A DNA stretch of 64,000 nucleotides, taken from NCBI GenBank assembly GCA_003586115.2, contig QVOM02000126.1:52339944-52403943 (forward strand). The letters run 5' to 3'. The notes below the pieces were generated by a model. That model saw nothing but the letters and a program-made list of their open reading frames with translations. It was not told the origin of the DNA and did not search any database. The translations under genes were made by a program, and so were the position numbers. Source of the stretch: Salvator merianae. Its lineage: Eukaryota > Chordata > Lepidosauria > Squamata > Teiidae. Positions 1 to 10,970 of the stretch are shown here, in pieces. Position 1 is the first letter of the stretch. Each line of letters starts with the position of its first letter.

Positions 1-450
1 GGGTAGGTGCCACCACAGAGAAGGTCCACCTGAGAAGGTAGTCACAAGATGGCATTCAGTAATTTGTAGTACTTGCAGCAGGACCACCCTGAAGATCTTA
101 ATTATCTCCCTGGTCTATACTGAGAGAGGTGAGCTACTAAGTAAGTTGGCCCCAAGTTGTGGCATCCACTAGCAGCCTCCAGACTGAGTGCTAGTTTGAT
201 CTTGTGGAACCATATTGTTGCCTGCAGTGCAGTTCAGTGAGATCGGAGTGAGGTTTCCAACACGAGCAAGATCAAACTGGCACTCAGGCAACAGGTACTT
301 CAGGGGTACTTGTTTCCAAGTAAATCATATCGAGCATCAAGCTGCAAATCCCCATAACTCTGTCCCATGATCTCTCAGGCTAAGGCCGTTAAAACACGCC
401 TTCTAAAGTTCTGACCTCCTAAATACAGATTTAGAAATGTTTGTAGGTAC

Positions 451-1181
451 CTGCAGAAGGATTTTATTCCCATCAAGGTCTTCTGTTTGCCACCTGTCCT
501 CACTGATCTGGCTGCACAGGTTGGGCAAGAGAGGTGCAAGCTGCTCAATGCTTTTCACTCGGAACTCCAGCACAGCTGATTCTGTGGGATTTGGCTCTTG
601 GCCTCTTGGAAGCCTCTTTAAAGAGAACTGAATATCTAAATCCACATTAGAATAAATAGGAAACACACAAAAGTCTGCCTTTTTCTGATTCACTGGCCTT
701 TTCAGAATTAGCTCATAGAGCTTCATAATGTTGGCAAAGTTCTCGTTCCTGCAGTAGATGGTAAAGCGTATTATTTCTTTCCCATAATGCACTGGGCGGA
801 TGGCCCACAAAGGAGTTCCTTGTGCCAGGGTGAAAAAGTCTTGGCTGCCTGGCATATAAGGGAGGAATTTTCCATGCACTCGCTCAGTATGGTGGTAATA
901 CCAAGGCGGTTTTTGAAAGGATTTGTAAAGCTGCAGGATAGGTTCTTCATCATGTTCTTCTTTCAGAAAAAGAATTACTGCAAGGGCTGGCTGGGAGGGT
1001 ATTGCCTTGTCAGGCTTCTTTGCTACCCGTCGTTCAGAGACCTGGAAGAGTTTGAGATCTGGGTGTAGCCAGACCAGCAGGTTGTTAATGGCTTCTTGCA
1101 AAACTCTGGATTTTCCTGGGTTTGCAATTATGTGCATGCTTACGAGAAAGGGATCCCTGACTTCTTCCACAGAAAGTTCAC
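451..1181 (-). CDS. FAM124A: FAM124A coding exon 3 (FAM124 domain)
   Basis: The 731-nt exon begins after a pyrimidine-rich acceptor ending CATACAG and ends at CTGCAG|GTACCT, in phase 0. The first two bases complete a Ser codon split with exon 2. It encodes 243 residues spanning essentially the whole FAM124 domain. The open frame runs on to 403, but those last 16 codons are intronic read-through. Confidence 0.93.
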
Positions 1182-4100
1182 CTGTATGGAGGAGAGAGAA
1201 AACTAAAATTATTCCTGGTTGTTTTTTTTGGTTTTTTTGGTAATAATACTTTGTGATAAAGAGTCTGGCTGCCTCCAGACATCACCTATTTATTCCATAA
1301 TTTATTGATTTACTGGTATGAAGCACATCTAGAATGATTACACATTATCCAGACATTAGATCGATACTCTGTGTTCTAGCATTAGCAGCAACAGTGGAGT
1401 GACGTTACAGCTGCGGGATTTTCTTTTCACATGACCTAACCCTCCTGTAGTGCTGTACAGGTGGCCAATAGCATCATGTGAAGTATTTCTGGGTAGCGAC
1501 AGTTTGTGCTGAACTCTTGCTGTACTTCTCATGCAGGATTCCAGACAGAGCTACAATTATGGAATAACAGAATATTGAGCTATGATACAATAGTTAATTT
1601 TATCAGAATAACGATAACTTGGTAAATCGGGTCTATATTCCAGGACTGTCTCGGGAGCACCACGACTGCATCTGGCAAACCAAATACAAGCACAAAAGAA
1701 GTATGGGATGCAGCCTCTGCCTATTCCCAATAGATTTCTGGATAACTTCTACTACTGATGAAACTATTCACTTACATCAAGACATTTGTCACGGATGTTG
1801 TCAAATTGTTCACTTTTATCCATACTTTTTCATGTTTCCTAAGAATGCAAACAGCAGGTTGTAGTCCTAAAATGCTAACAAAAAAAGTCTGACAAGTTTA
1901 ACTATTTCCATTCAAGTTAGATCTCTATTGAAAAGATGGTAAGAATAAACACAATCCATCGATCTCTCTTGAAAGGTTCATTTCTCAGCAGATGCAATGT
2001 TATCAGCTGGGTTTTTCTTCTCATGCAGTTGTTCTACAGAAGAGTTTTACGACAGTGTTAGAGAAACAACCCTACAAGTCAATACCAGGATCTACAAGCA
2101 GAGAAGCTTTGGGGATTCTGGTCTATTCAGTCTTGCATTTAATGGAAACCCTGCCTTTCAAAACTGGTGGTTGTTATGGACACTGCTGGTGTGGAGGTCG
2201 ATGGAGTGACCTCACCCAGGTACCATCTTGTGGGGCGGGATGTGTAGGTGCTGGTCCCTGGCTTCCTCTGTGGCTGGCATGATGGTGTGGCCATTTCTGG
2301 CACTGTCTCTGGTGAGAACTAGCACAGTTTCCAAAATTACCAGGAATCCTTGTGTTAAAAGTGGACTAATAAAATAAATAATAAAATAATAAATGATGTT
2401 TATGTTACTTTGTTACTTGTGTATTTGCCCTTTCTCTCTGGGATGAAAATACTCTAGATAACACAGCCATTCCACTGGCAAAACGTAAGGACCTGCAGCC
2501 TATGATGAACACAATATTTTATTTTCCATTTATACCAACAAACCAAGAGAACACATGCAGCACTTCTGATTTGAGATCAATCTGATCTCTAGCTGTCACC
2601 AAAGAAAAGAACAAGAAATTCATCATCTATCAATGGTCATGTAGGTTTTCAGCTGACTCTGCCCTATAAAATCAAGGCTGTCTTCACATGCAGTTTAAAA
2701 AAATCTCAGAAACATATCAGAGTTGGTTCAGAAGTGGTATTTTCACATCTCATCTGTGTGCTCATCTCCCCTGTACTGCACATTAAAGGCCAGAAAATGC
2801 ATTTCCAGAGCATTAGAGGTGGATTGGAGATGGGATGAGAATGGAATGGGAACACTAGTACCACATGCTACCACCTGCAAGACGCGTTTGAGATTTTTTT
2901 TTGCTGCATGCAACTGCAGCCCAAGACAAGGTAGATGCTAAAATGCAGAATTCTATATCCACAAGCCAGAACTTTGAAGAAGCTAAGCAATCTGTCTTCT
3001 TTTATAGGAAGAACTGGGAGAAAAAAAATAAAGGAAAAAAATAATAATAACTCAAGCAGGGGCACTGAAACTCCTGCTTGTCACTTCAGAATATTCATTG
3101 GTCTTCCACAAACAGAGAAGAGAATCTGCTTTGACAAGAAACCTAAATGTGTCATTTCAGTTAGGATAATAAAAACAGTTTGCATCGACAAATACATGCC
3201 TCTGCATGTTTGCAGATCTCTCTTACAGGGCAAAGTAGTATTTTTAACGCCAGGCTGTCCAACTGAATAAAAGGCAGAGCTTTTAACCAGGCATGGACTT
3301 TGCAGCAAAACTAGAAATCGGCTTGATCTGACAGTCAGTAGAGAATCCTCAAGTTAGATTATATCTGGAGGATAAATGAATAGACCACTGTGACAGGTGT
3401 CACAACCATTTACAGGACAAGGACAATACAGTGGGGACGATAGAAGCCCACATTACAATGTGCAGAACTCCTCAAACAGTTAAATATTCAGGTATACATT
3501 TAATAATGCAATTAGGCTGGCTCCAGACGCCAGCTGAATATGGCGATATTGCAGCAGCGGGCCATATTCTGGAGAAAAGTCCCTGCAGAACTATCGCTTG
3601 CTGAAGAGACAACGTGGGGGCTCGTGCTGTTTTTGAGCATGTTAGTGATACGCACATTCAGGTATTTCGCCAGCACCATCTTTTTTGGCCCCTGCACATG
3701 CGCAGTGGCCAGAGTGACAATGGCGGCTCCAGCTAGAAGGTAAGTAATAGCCCTATTTTGGGAAAACCCACCACCAGCTTCGGGTTTTCCCACAAAGGCT
3801 ATCACATGTTTTAGGAGGGGTATAGGGGAGCTATGATGAGGTTGTGACAGATGCATGTGGCAATCCCAGCCTAGTGCAGCCATAAATAGCGCTAGATTCC
3901 CCCCGTCTGGATGGGGCCTTAGTTTTTTTAGTATAAGCATCTGTATCTTTACCTGGTGATTTCTAACAGGTCAGTGATATTTCATCCACACTTCAACCAT
4001 GAAAATGTTTATTTAGGGAACAGTCAACATAAAGGAAGCAGACACTATAGAGGTGTGTAAAACAGTACATCAAAACTCAAAACAGCCCTTCAGCATCGTT

Positions 4101-7100
4101 AGGAAGTAGGAAATAGCAAACCACTTCTGTATCTCTGCCAAGAGAACTATGTAGAGGTGCCCCTGCAATCAACCAGGAGAAGCCCATGACTTGGTAAAAC
4201 CCAACAACATGCAATGTTATCAAAGATTCTGATTGTCCTCAACAACTATTTCTCTCTACCTCACTGCCCTGATTATCTACTTCAGCAGAAGCCAATGAGT
4301 CCCTTTTTCTTTTCTTGGGGAGGGGAGGAAATAGGACCCATGGGATTCAAGATGGCTGATCTGCTGGCAATGCTGTGGAAAAACCTAGTTATACATGGAC
4401 TCTTAAGAACATTGCTGCTGCAGAAAATATCTGTAGCTCAGGGTTGGAGTGTTGCATGTAGGGGCTCTCTGAGTTGAATCTTCCTTCTGCAGATGCTTTA
4501 CCACCAGGTGAAGAAGCATCATCTTCGCTGATGCCTAGCCTGGTGGTAAAGTATCTGCACAAAGAAAATACAGCTTAGAGAACTCCTACAGTGCAAAACT
4601 GTACCGTGCTAAGAACTCCCCTCTCCCCAAGGTGTATGTAAAGGTTAAAGATACCGTCAAGTCAAGCTCACTAAATAAGACCACCAGTTGTCAATCCTGG
4701 GAAAATCCTGAGGAACTATGTATGAAATTTTTACTCTTCTTTCCCTCTCATACTTCTTTGAAAAAAGCATTCCCCACAGTTCTTCAGAAAGATACCCCAT
4801 CATTTAAATAGTCAAACAAACAGAATTATACTCACTGCTGGATGAAGACACACAGCTATATTCTGACCTACAAAACAAAAGAAAAAAGGTCATCAGGACC
4901 AAACTTCAAAAAGGGTAAGTGAAGGTTATTTTACTGTAGAGATGTCTCGGTATCTGGGGAGACCTGGGCTCAAACTTGAGATTTGTTCACATTTATCTTT
5001 TGTAGCATGAAGTTTGTACAAACGTTGGTTCAGCAGCTACAGAAATTTGCATACATTCCACTTTGCTTGAGCAATGTTTACTCAAAATTTCTTCAACCTT
5101 TAAACTGCCCCACAATACTTGGCATTTTAAGGCCCACTTGTGTGGACCTTCATACAACAGAAGATAAGTATGAATGACTCTTCCAGATGCACAATTTTTT
5201 GTCTAAGTTGAGGTTAGTTAACATCTTTGAAAAAAGTATTTCTCAAATGGCTCAACTAAGGGTGGCTCCAGATGGCAAGAAGAAATTCTGGGATCTTCTT
5301 TAGACCCTGGAATTGTCTTTCACCATCCCTGCCAGATAGCAGAAGGCAATCCCAGCAAAATAATGGGCTCTTATCTCTGTCTGGAGTTTCTTCATGGGAT
5401 TGTTCCTCTTACAAAATACCTGGGTGTAGGAAGTGCTTGCCCACTTCCCTTTATTTCACTTGTTTCCTACATATGTTTATTTTGCAAGAGGAATGATCTC
5501 ATGAAGGAACGTCAGAAGTAAGCAACTGTTATTATGGAAACCCTGGCGTCATTGCTGGGTTTTCCACAATAGCAATTTAGAGAGTATTTACTTGATTAAT
5601 CAGAGACTATACTGGAATTGCCATGAATGTTACTGTAATCCCAATATAGTCCCAGAAATACTGCATGCTTTTACCCACGTCTAGAGGCACCTTAAGAAAG
5701 CAGAAAAAGTTGACCCATGCATACCACCTTCCTGAAGAAAGAGGACATAAATCCAACAAACAAATATAAAAACAATAATATAAGTTTGAGCAAGGGCTAA
5801 GTTATGAGATAACAATACTGCGTTCAGCCTAAAGCCCAGTACAACCCAATCTGAAGCTGGTATTTAACATATTTCAAAGTAGTTGGCTGTTCAAGCCCTT
5901 TAATTTAGCAGCTAATCTGGTATCCTAAATGACAAGGTCATAAACAGAACTAAGGCTGCGTTCACACCTTTAATTTTCTTCAGCCTCAGGCGGCCCTGGT
6001 CCTCAGTGATCACACCCTTGAATGGTTATCAGCCCTTAATCAGCTGCATTTCCCCCCATATTTGTACTATCTGGTATTCAGATTTTTCCTGCTCTCAGAG
6101 CACTTTTGAAGAGAAATACTACTCCGTTCTTTGGTGTGGACAGCAACATCAGACTATTGGAGGTGGTACCCGAACTTTCCTGTGGACATGGAGGTAGGTG
6201 TTATTTCTGCCTTGTTGACCATCCCCGTGGTTTGTGGGAGGTTTGAGGAAGGGGAAGCATCTGGGGTGGGTTATGCCATCCTCTTGTCCGCATTTGAATA
6301 AACTTCAATATGGAGTGTTTTTGTTCTTTCCCTTTTTAAAAAAATGCCTTTGAGCAAGCCCCCACCCACACACACACAGAGTCAGCTTATTCAGGAGTAA
6401 GCCCCAAAGCAAGAGAGCTTCCCCTTTTGAAGCTCTCTGCCCCCAGAGGAGGAAATGTTGAACTGAGTTAAAAAAGGACAAAGGAAGCCTGCTCACAGCT
6501 CTGTAAATGCATGCAAAAAAGGGGTGGAAAGTCTATATGAGAGGGAGAAAGAGAGAGAGAGATACTTGGTAGAAAGAAGTTTTTGCTTAGGCAGCTTACT
6601 CAGGAGTAAACTCAAATGCCGCGATGCAGCAAATGCTTTTCTGTCCTCCTCTGAAGCCCTCTGCTCCCAGAAGAGGAACTGCTGAGCTGAACTAAGAAGG
6701 GGGTTGGAAACTAAGCCACAGCCCTGTGCATGTGCATGAGAGGGAGAGAAAGGGCGGAGGGAGAGATAATGGCTTTCCCCAACACCGTTTCAAAGGTGCA
6801 CAGGAGTGCATTTGTGAACTGGAGTTCACCAGGAGACACGGCTTCCCCTCAAAGCAGGCTGACAACCCCTGGCATCTTTATCTTCCCTCTGCGTGGCTTA
6901 ATTGCCACTGCAATCCTTGCAAAAAGCAGAGAGAATGTGTGAGACTGTGCGGTAAGGAGAGGATTGATGTCAGTTCAGGATTGACTTCACACCCGGCAAC
7001 AGACTGATAGAGGGTCTAGATTGGAAAAAGCAGAGGAAAATGAAGGGGTGAGACCCCACCCCCAAGAGAAATTTAAATTGAGTGACAGGAAGATGCCCAA

Positions 7101-9342
7101 TCATTTGATGTGAGAGGGAGGAGCAGGAAAGGATGGACAGGAAGAGGGAGTCCCCCTCTCAGCTGATGGAGGTGCAGTCAGTGACCAGTAGTGTAGACAG
7201 ATACACGCAGCAAGCGTGCCCCTTTTTGCTTGTGTGTGACCTACCAAGTCTCGAACTAGGGCTTCACGATGGGTAAAATGCAGATTAAACAACCGTGGTG
7301 TAAACAGGCCCTAAAAATCTTGATGAACTGCAGACTTTAAAATAAAACTTTATTTTAAACCTTACTCTTTCTGCTCTGGGCAGCACATCCTGCGACACTA
7401 ATAGGCTTTGACTGCTAAATGTTACACTAATAAGATGCTTTGGTTTGCAAGACAATCAGTCTCCATGTTCACAAGGAAAACTGTGTGCTGATTCACACAC
7501 AGCCCAGTGTTCAGGGATAGGGTCGGAGAGTTAGGACTGACAAGGGGAAGTATTTTTTCACCTAGGGGGTGGTCGGTCTGTGGAATTTATTACCGGATGA
7601 GGTGGTGACAGCAACCAGCCTAGATAGCTTTAAGAAAGGATTGGATAGATTCATGGAGGTCAGGTGGATCAATGGCTACTAGAATGGATGCCTAGGTAGT
7701 GCCTCCAGGTTGGAAAGACAGGCAGGATGTCTGTTAAACCATTTGCGGGAAGTCAAGAGCAGGTGAAGGTTTTGCCTTCATCTTCTGCTTGAGAATGCCC
7801 AGAAGCAATTGGAGGGCCACTGTGTGAAGCAGAATGCTGGACTAGATGGGCCGTGGCCTGATCCAGCAAGGCTCCTCTTATGTTCTTATGATCTATCCTG
7901 TATGATCACAAACAGGAAAAATAAAATATGGAATATAATCCTAGTCATGCACAAACACATCCTACACTTTTACATGTTTGTGCCCATGCAGTCTACCTGC
8001 TACAAAAGGGGAGATGGTAAGTATACAAGCACGGGGCACAAGCATGTAAACCTCCCATGACACACATCATTCTACACACATACAGGACAGAGGTATCAGA
8101 GAACAGCTGAAGGTGACTATAAAACAGCTTGAAGGTTTTAAGGTACTCAAATGTCATCATATTTTTTCAAACGTTGGATGCAGACAGCTTCAGTTGTGGT
8201 TACCGACTGATTCTGAGGCAGCCAATCCACACTAGGCAAAACCTGCACAGTTTGATGCTATTTTAATGTTTATGGTCTTAGTGATTTACAACAGGTTTCA
8301 AATAAATGTGAAAATTTTGCTTCAATATGTTAATAATATCTGGGTACAAACAATTTTTCTTGCAGAATAATTTCCATAATTCCATAAGAATATTGTATAG
8401 AAACTTTAAAATACCTTCAAAACACATGCGTGAGCTATTTTTTTAAAAGTGCACAAATCTATCAATCAATCAGTCAATTTTAGTTTGTTGAGACACTTTG
8501 ACAAGCCTTACCCAGAGAGCAGCCTGAGTTGAGAGACAGCACGGTTCACACAGCAAAGTTTAAGACCTGGTTTCTTTTTGCTTAGCTGTCGTCTTCTCTG
8601 GCACACAAACATATACACAATACATACATTTTCTAAGGACACCAAAGGACTTATATAAGCGCACTTAAGCACAGGACTCTTACCTTTGGGCTGTATTCAT
8701 ACACCTCAGTTTTAGTCCAGCTTCAGTCCACCTTCAGAGTGGAAGAACTTGTCAGCAAAGTGACTAGCCATTTTCTTTCCACTTTATCTCCCCGCAGGGT
8801 GGATTTTCTGAGTTAGCAAACAGCTTGTGCGTTATTTCACTCTGAAAGTCGACTGAAGCTGGATCAAAGTTTAGGTGTGATGCTTCGGGAGCAAACCGCA
8901 CCAAGAACAAAGTCATTAGCGTCAAAGAAGCAGCGAAGTGGTGGCGGGAGGAGCGCGCGAGCGGATCAATGTCCCTGCTCCAAATTGCGCGCCGCCGAGG
9001 CTCATGAATACGCGCACCTGCTCTTAAGAGCTCGATCTGCGTTTTAAGCGTTTGCTTTTCAGGCGCTGATCTGTTTTAGGCTGATGCGACGCGGATGCCA
9101 TGCCTCTGCCCCTCTGGCAGCGAGAAGGCACCGGTCCTCAAAAGATCGGCTGGAGACTGGGGGATAGAGAGGAAAAAAGGAGACCTATCTCTAATTATAG
9201 CGTGGACAGGGTCATGCTGCGCTCCATCACGAGCAGCCCCACCGGCTTTGCGTTGCGTGCTGCTGCTGAGGACTCACCCGCCCGTCTCGGCTCCGGAATC
9301 TGCGGCCTCCTCTTGTCCGCGGTTGCCTGTCTTCCGATGCAT
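451..9342 (-). CDS. FAM124A: FAM124A, 5' part of the gene (coding exons 1-3; continues off the left edge)
   Basis: Minus-strand spliced CDS read as 9342-9278, 4867-4836 and 1181-451, giving 276 codons with phases that fit exactly (65 + 32 + 731 nt). The protein starts with a short acidic N-terminus ending in DSGAETGG, then a Ser-rich stretch, then the FAM124 domain (QDFFTLAQGTPLWAIRPVHYG, KKADFCVFPIYSN and SEDRWQTEDLDGNKILLQ are legible; the domain is predicted to have a glyoxalase-like fold). From memory the human protein is about 546 residues, so roughly half is here and the long C-terminal exon lies beyond position 1. FAM124A rather than FAM124B is chosen for the SVEEVRDPFLVS start of the domain, the DSGAETGG motif, and the neighbours, which match human 13q14.3. 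Biochemical function is unknown. Exon 1 lies in a CpG island, suggesting broad promoter use. Confidence 0.93.
1268..1717 (-). mobile_element. MITE of the GGCTGCATCCAGAC family
   Basis: Ends are GGCTGCCTCCAGACATCAC and GGGATGCAGCC. The body is the reverse complement of the copy at 45423 (shared blocks include the AAATTTATxxATTTACTG-type stretch, CTGTACAGGTGGCCAATAG versus its counterpart, and CACGACTGCATCTGGCAAA). FAM124A intron 2. Confidence 0.75.
1718..3510. other. FAM124A intron 2, nothing recognised
   Basis: AT-rich unique-looking sequence between two MITEs. Only short open frames, no splice-bounded coding segment and no clear repeat. Confidence 0.5.
3511..3924 (+). mobile_element. dispersed DNA-transposon-like repeat, copy 1 of 3
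   Basis: Starts GGCTGGCTCCAGACGCCAGC and ends GTCTGGATGGGGCC. It shares with the copies at 36543 and 47221 the blocks GGGAAAACCCACCAC, TATCACATGTTTTAGG, CACATGCGCAGTGGCC and the CAGATGCATGTGGCAATCCC stretch. FAM124A intron 2. Confidence 0.7.
4836..4867 (-). CDS. FAM124A: FAM124A coding exon 2 (32-nt microexon)
   Basis: Flanked by an acceptor TTTGTTTTGTAG and a donor A|GTGAGT. It encodes SEYSCVSSSS plus a split Gly codon at the start and a split Ser codon at the end. This matches the SDYSHLSSTSS segment I recall for human FAM124A between the acidic N-terminus and SVEE. Phases match exons 1 and 3 exactly, which is the main support for so short an exon. Confidence 0.88.
5261..5694. mobile_element. 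MITE with GGTGxCTCCAGATG-type inverted ends
   Basis: Left end AAGGGTGGCTCCAGATGG and right end ACGTCTAGAGGCACCTTAAG are inverted and degenerate. Inner sequence is related to the 44648 copy. FAM124A intron 1. Confidence 0.6.
5950..7313. mobile_element. possible 1.36-kb nonautonomous element with an internal duplication
   Basis: AAGGCTGCGTTCACACCTTT at the left and GGTGTAAACAGGCCCT at the right are loosely inverted. Inside, 6385-6560 and 6590-6765 are diverged tandem copies (AGTAAGCCCC / AGTAAACTC, GAAGCTCTCTGCCCCCAGAG / GAAGCCCTCTGCTCCCAGAA, TGAGAGGGAGAAAGAG). No target duplication or coding sequence found. FAM124A intron 1. Confidence 0.35.
7515..7895 (+). mobile_element. CR1-type LINE 3' end
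   Basis: A plus-strand, noncoding 3'-end relic: GAGGTGGTGACAGCAACCAG, the AAAGGATTGGATAGATTCATGG block, GCTGGACTAGATGGGCC and the terminal CTTATGTTCTTATG repeat. Related copies are at 40876 (plus), 13274 and 63946 (minus). FAM124A intron 1, antisense to the gene. Confidence 0.85.
8700..8880. mobile_element. MITE, same TIR family (CACACCTAAAxTTTxxTCCAGC)
   Basis: Left end ACACCTCAGTTTTAGTCCAG and right end CTGGATCAAAGTTTAGGTGT are inverted copies. The inner part matches the GTGGATTTTCTGAGTTAG body of this family. It lies just downstream of FAM124A exon 1, in intron 1. Confidence 0.7.
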
Positions 9343-9840
9343 GACGCCGCTACGCAGCGCTGCCTGCCTGTCTGCTGCGCTCTCGGCCTGTGCTGATTCT
9401 TTCTATCTCCGCCGCCGGGCGGGCGGGCGCGCAAACAAGATGCTGGAGAAAAGAGGGAGCGAGGGGTGGGCGGGCCAGCTAAACGGAAGATCCTTCCGTG
9501 GCTCCTAGGGAGGGAGACGATGGCCTGGAAACGTTAAGCCGGCTGGCCGGCCGCGACGCCTTCTCCAACAGAGCTTTGGTCTGGGTCTGGGTCTGGGAAG
9601 GGATTTCTTCTCTCTCGCGTTGTTATTGCGTTCCGTTGCCAGCCAGCCAGTCTCGCTCGCCTCGCAGTCAAATGTAGCGCTCATAGCAAGTGCACCAATG
9701 AGGGGACACATGGCACAACGCACAGCCCTGCTTTGGGGATTCCTTTATCTCCTTGCTATACGATGAGGCGCGCGTGTGCGGCTGTGTAGTGTCGAAGCTT
9801 CCCGCCGTCGCCGCCTCGGCGGCTCCCAAATGTCCCGGGC
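8935..9840. promoter_or_regulatory. CpG island, promoter region of FAM124A
   Basis: This is the one clearly CpG-dense stretch of the window (many CGCG, GCCGCC and GGCGGGCGG runs) in otherwise AT-rich DNA. It contains FAM124A coding exon 1 on the minus strand, so it is most simply that gene's promoter and 5' UTR. No TATA box is evident. It could be bidirectional, since the C13orf42-like gene runs the other way about 5 kb on, but no plus-strand noncoding exon was identified. Long open frames here are by-products of high GC. Confidence 0.75.
9278..9342 (-). CDS. FAM124A: FAM124A coding exon 1 (start codon)
   Basis: ATG at 9342-9340 on the minus strand with G at -3 opens a 22-residue N-terminus ending EEAADSGAETGG, then the donor GGCGG|GTGAGT. 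DSGAETGG is identical to the end of the human first coding exon as I recall it, and the MxxKxG start is also similar. The exon sits inside the CpG island, as expected for a first exon. Confidence 0.88.
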
Positions 9841-10025
9841 TGCTATGTGCCTAAATATCCTAATCGGAGAGGAATAGAGTCAAGGCAGTGGGGGCTTTCT
9901 GGGGCTGTGGAGGGCAAGGCAATTAACAAGAGAAGGGAGGGACCAGGGTGGTGGTGCTGGTTGCGGGCAAGCCAGGGCTAGTAAGGGGTTATGAATGGAC
10001 AGGAGGCAGCCCTGAGAAGACTGTA

Positions 10026-10135
10026 AGGCCCTTTCAGCACTGGATTAGATCCCAGAATAGGGGCCTGCCGTCGCATGCTGGTGCAGACTAGGGGCAGACC
10101 CGAAACATGCCCAGACTTTGGATCTGATGGTGTGC
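10026..10135. mobile_element. partial copy of the 10787 MITE
   Basis: AGGCCCTTTCAGCACTGGAT, the CCAGAATAGGGGCCTG block and GCATGCTGGTGCAGACT match the left half of the element at 10787. Confidence 0.6.
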
Positions 10136-10786
10136 TACCTATTTTGCCTTCATGGGTGCCGTTGCATCTAGGATCGAGGATTCCTGACAAAAGAGCTGAG
10201 GTGCTGCTGCTGCTATAGAGAAGTGTAGTCCTGGGTTACTAAGACTAGAACTTTATTCAGAGGAAGAAGAAAGCAGGCTTATGCCTTCTTCCAGATTGTG
10301 TCCAGGTCATGAAGTGAAGCACCAGAGAATGAATAGGAGGATAGAGTGTGCCTAACATGTTAATCCTTTTTTACTGTTAAATCTGGGGGCTCCAGCTTGC
10401 ACCCTATCTCTGGATCTTAAACATGGCATAGATGGAAGGTAGAAGCAGGTTTCCTGTCATGTAATAGGAGTCAAGGGCCCGTGCTACAGGGAAACCTCAT
10501 ATAACAGAAGTTTAGTAACAGTATATGAAGTAACATATGTTGCCATGACAGACGTACACCTGGATTATCAGTTTCACAATCATATCCAAGCAACTTTTGT
10601 CCCACTGACTTCCACTGACTCTTATCTTCAGCTAGAATTCATACTAAGAAAATGTCTCAGGTTTATAAATATAGGCTGTAACAAAATTACAGTAAAAATG
10701 TTACAGTTGTTACCAATATAATCAACAATATTTTAAATCAAAGCATGATACTTACTGAGGGAAAAGGTGGACAGGGAAATATTCTA

Positions 10787-10970
10787 AGGCACTTTCTGCA
10801 CTGGGTCTTATTCTGGATTATGTTCTAGAATAGGAGCCTGCATCAGCATGCTGGTGCAGATTGTGGCACACCCCGGGCAGGGCCTGCCATAATTTGCACC
10901 AGTATGCAGACAGCAGGCCCCTATTCTGGAATAGAACTTGGAATAAGGGCCAGTACAGAAAGGGCCTATG
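10787..10970. mobile_element. palindromic hAT-like MITE
   Basis: Left end GGCACTTTCTGCACTGGGTC and right end GGGCCAGTACAGAAAGGGCC are inverted. The middle (AGCATGCTGGTGCAGATT and ATTTGCACCAGTATGCAGAC) also pairs. A partial copy is at 10026-10135. No clear target duplication. Confidence 0.75.

Noticed and set aside
9095..9508. Plus-strand frames in the CpG island (98 and 137 codons)
   Set aside because: High GC removes stops; the real coding segment here is FAM124A exon 1 on the other strand in a different frame.
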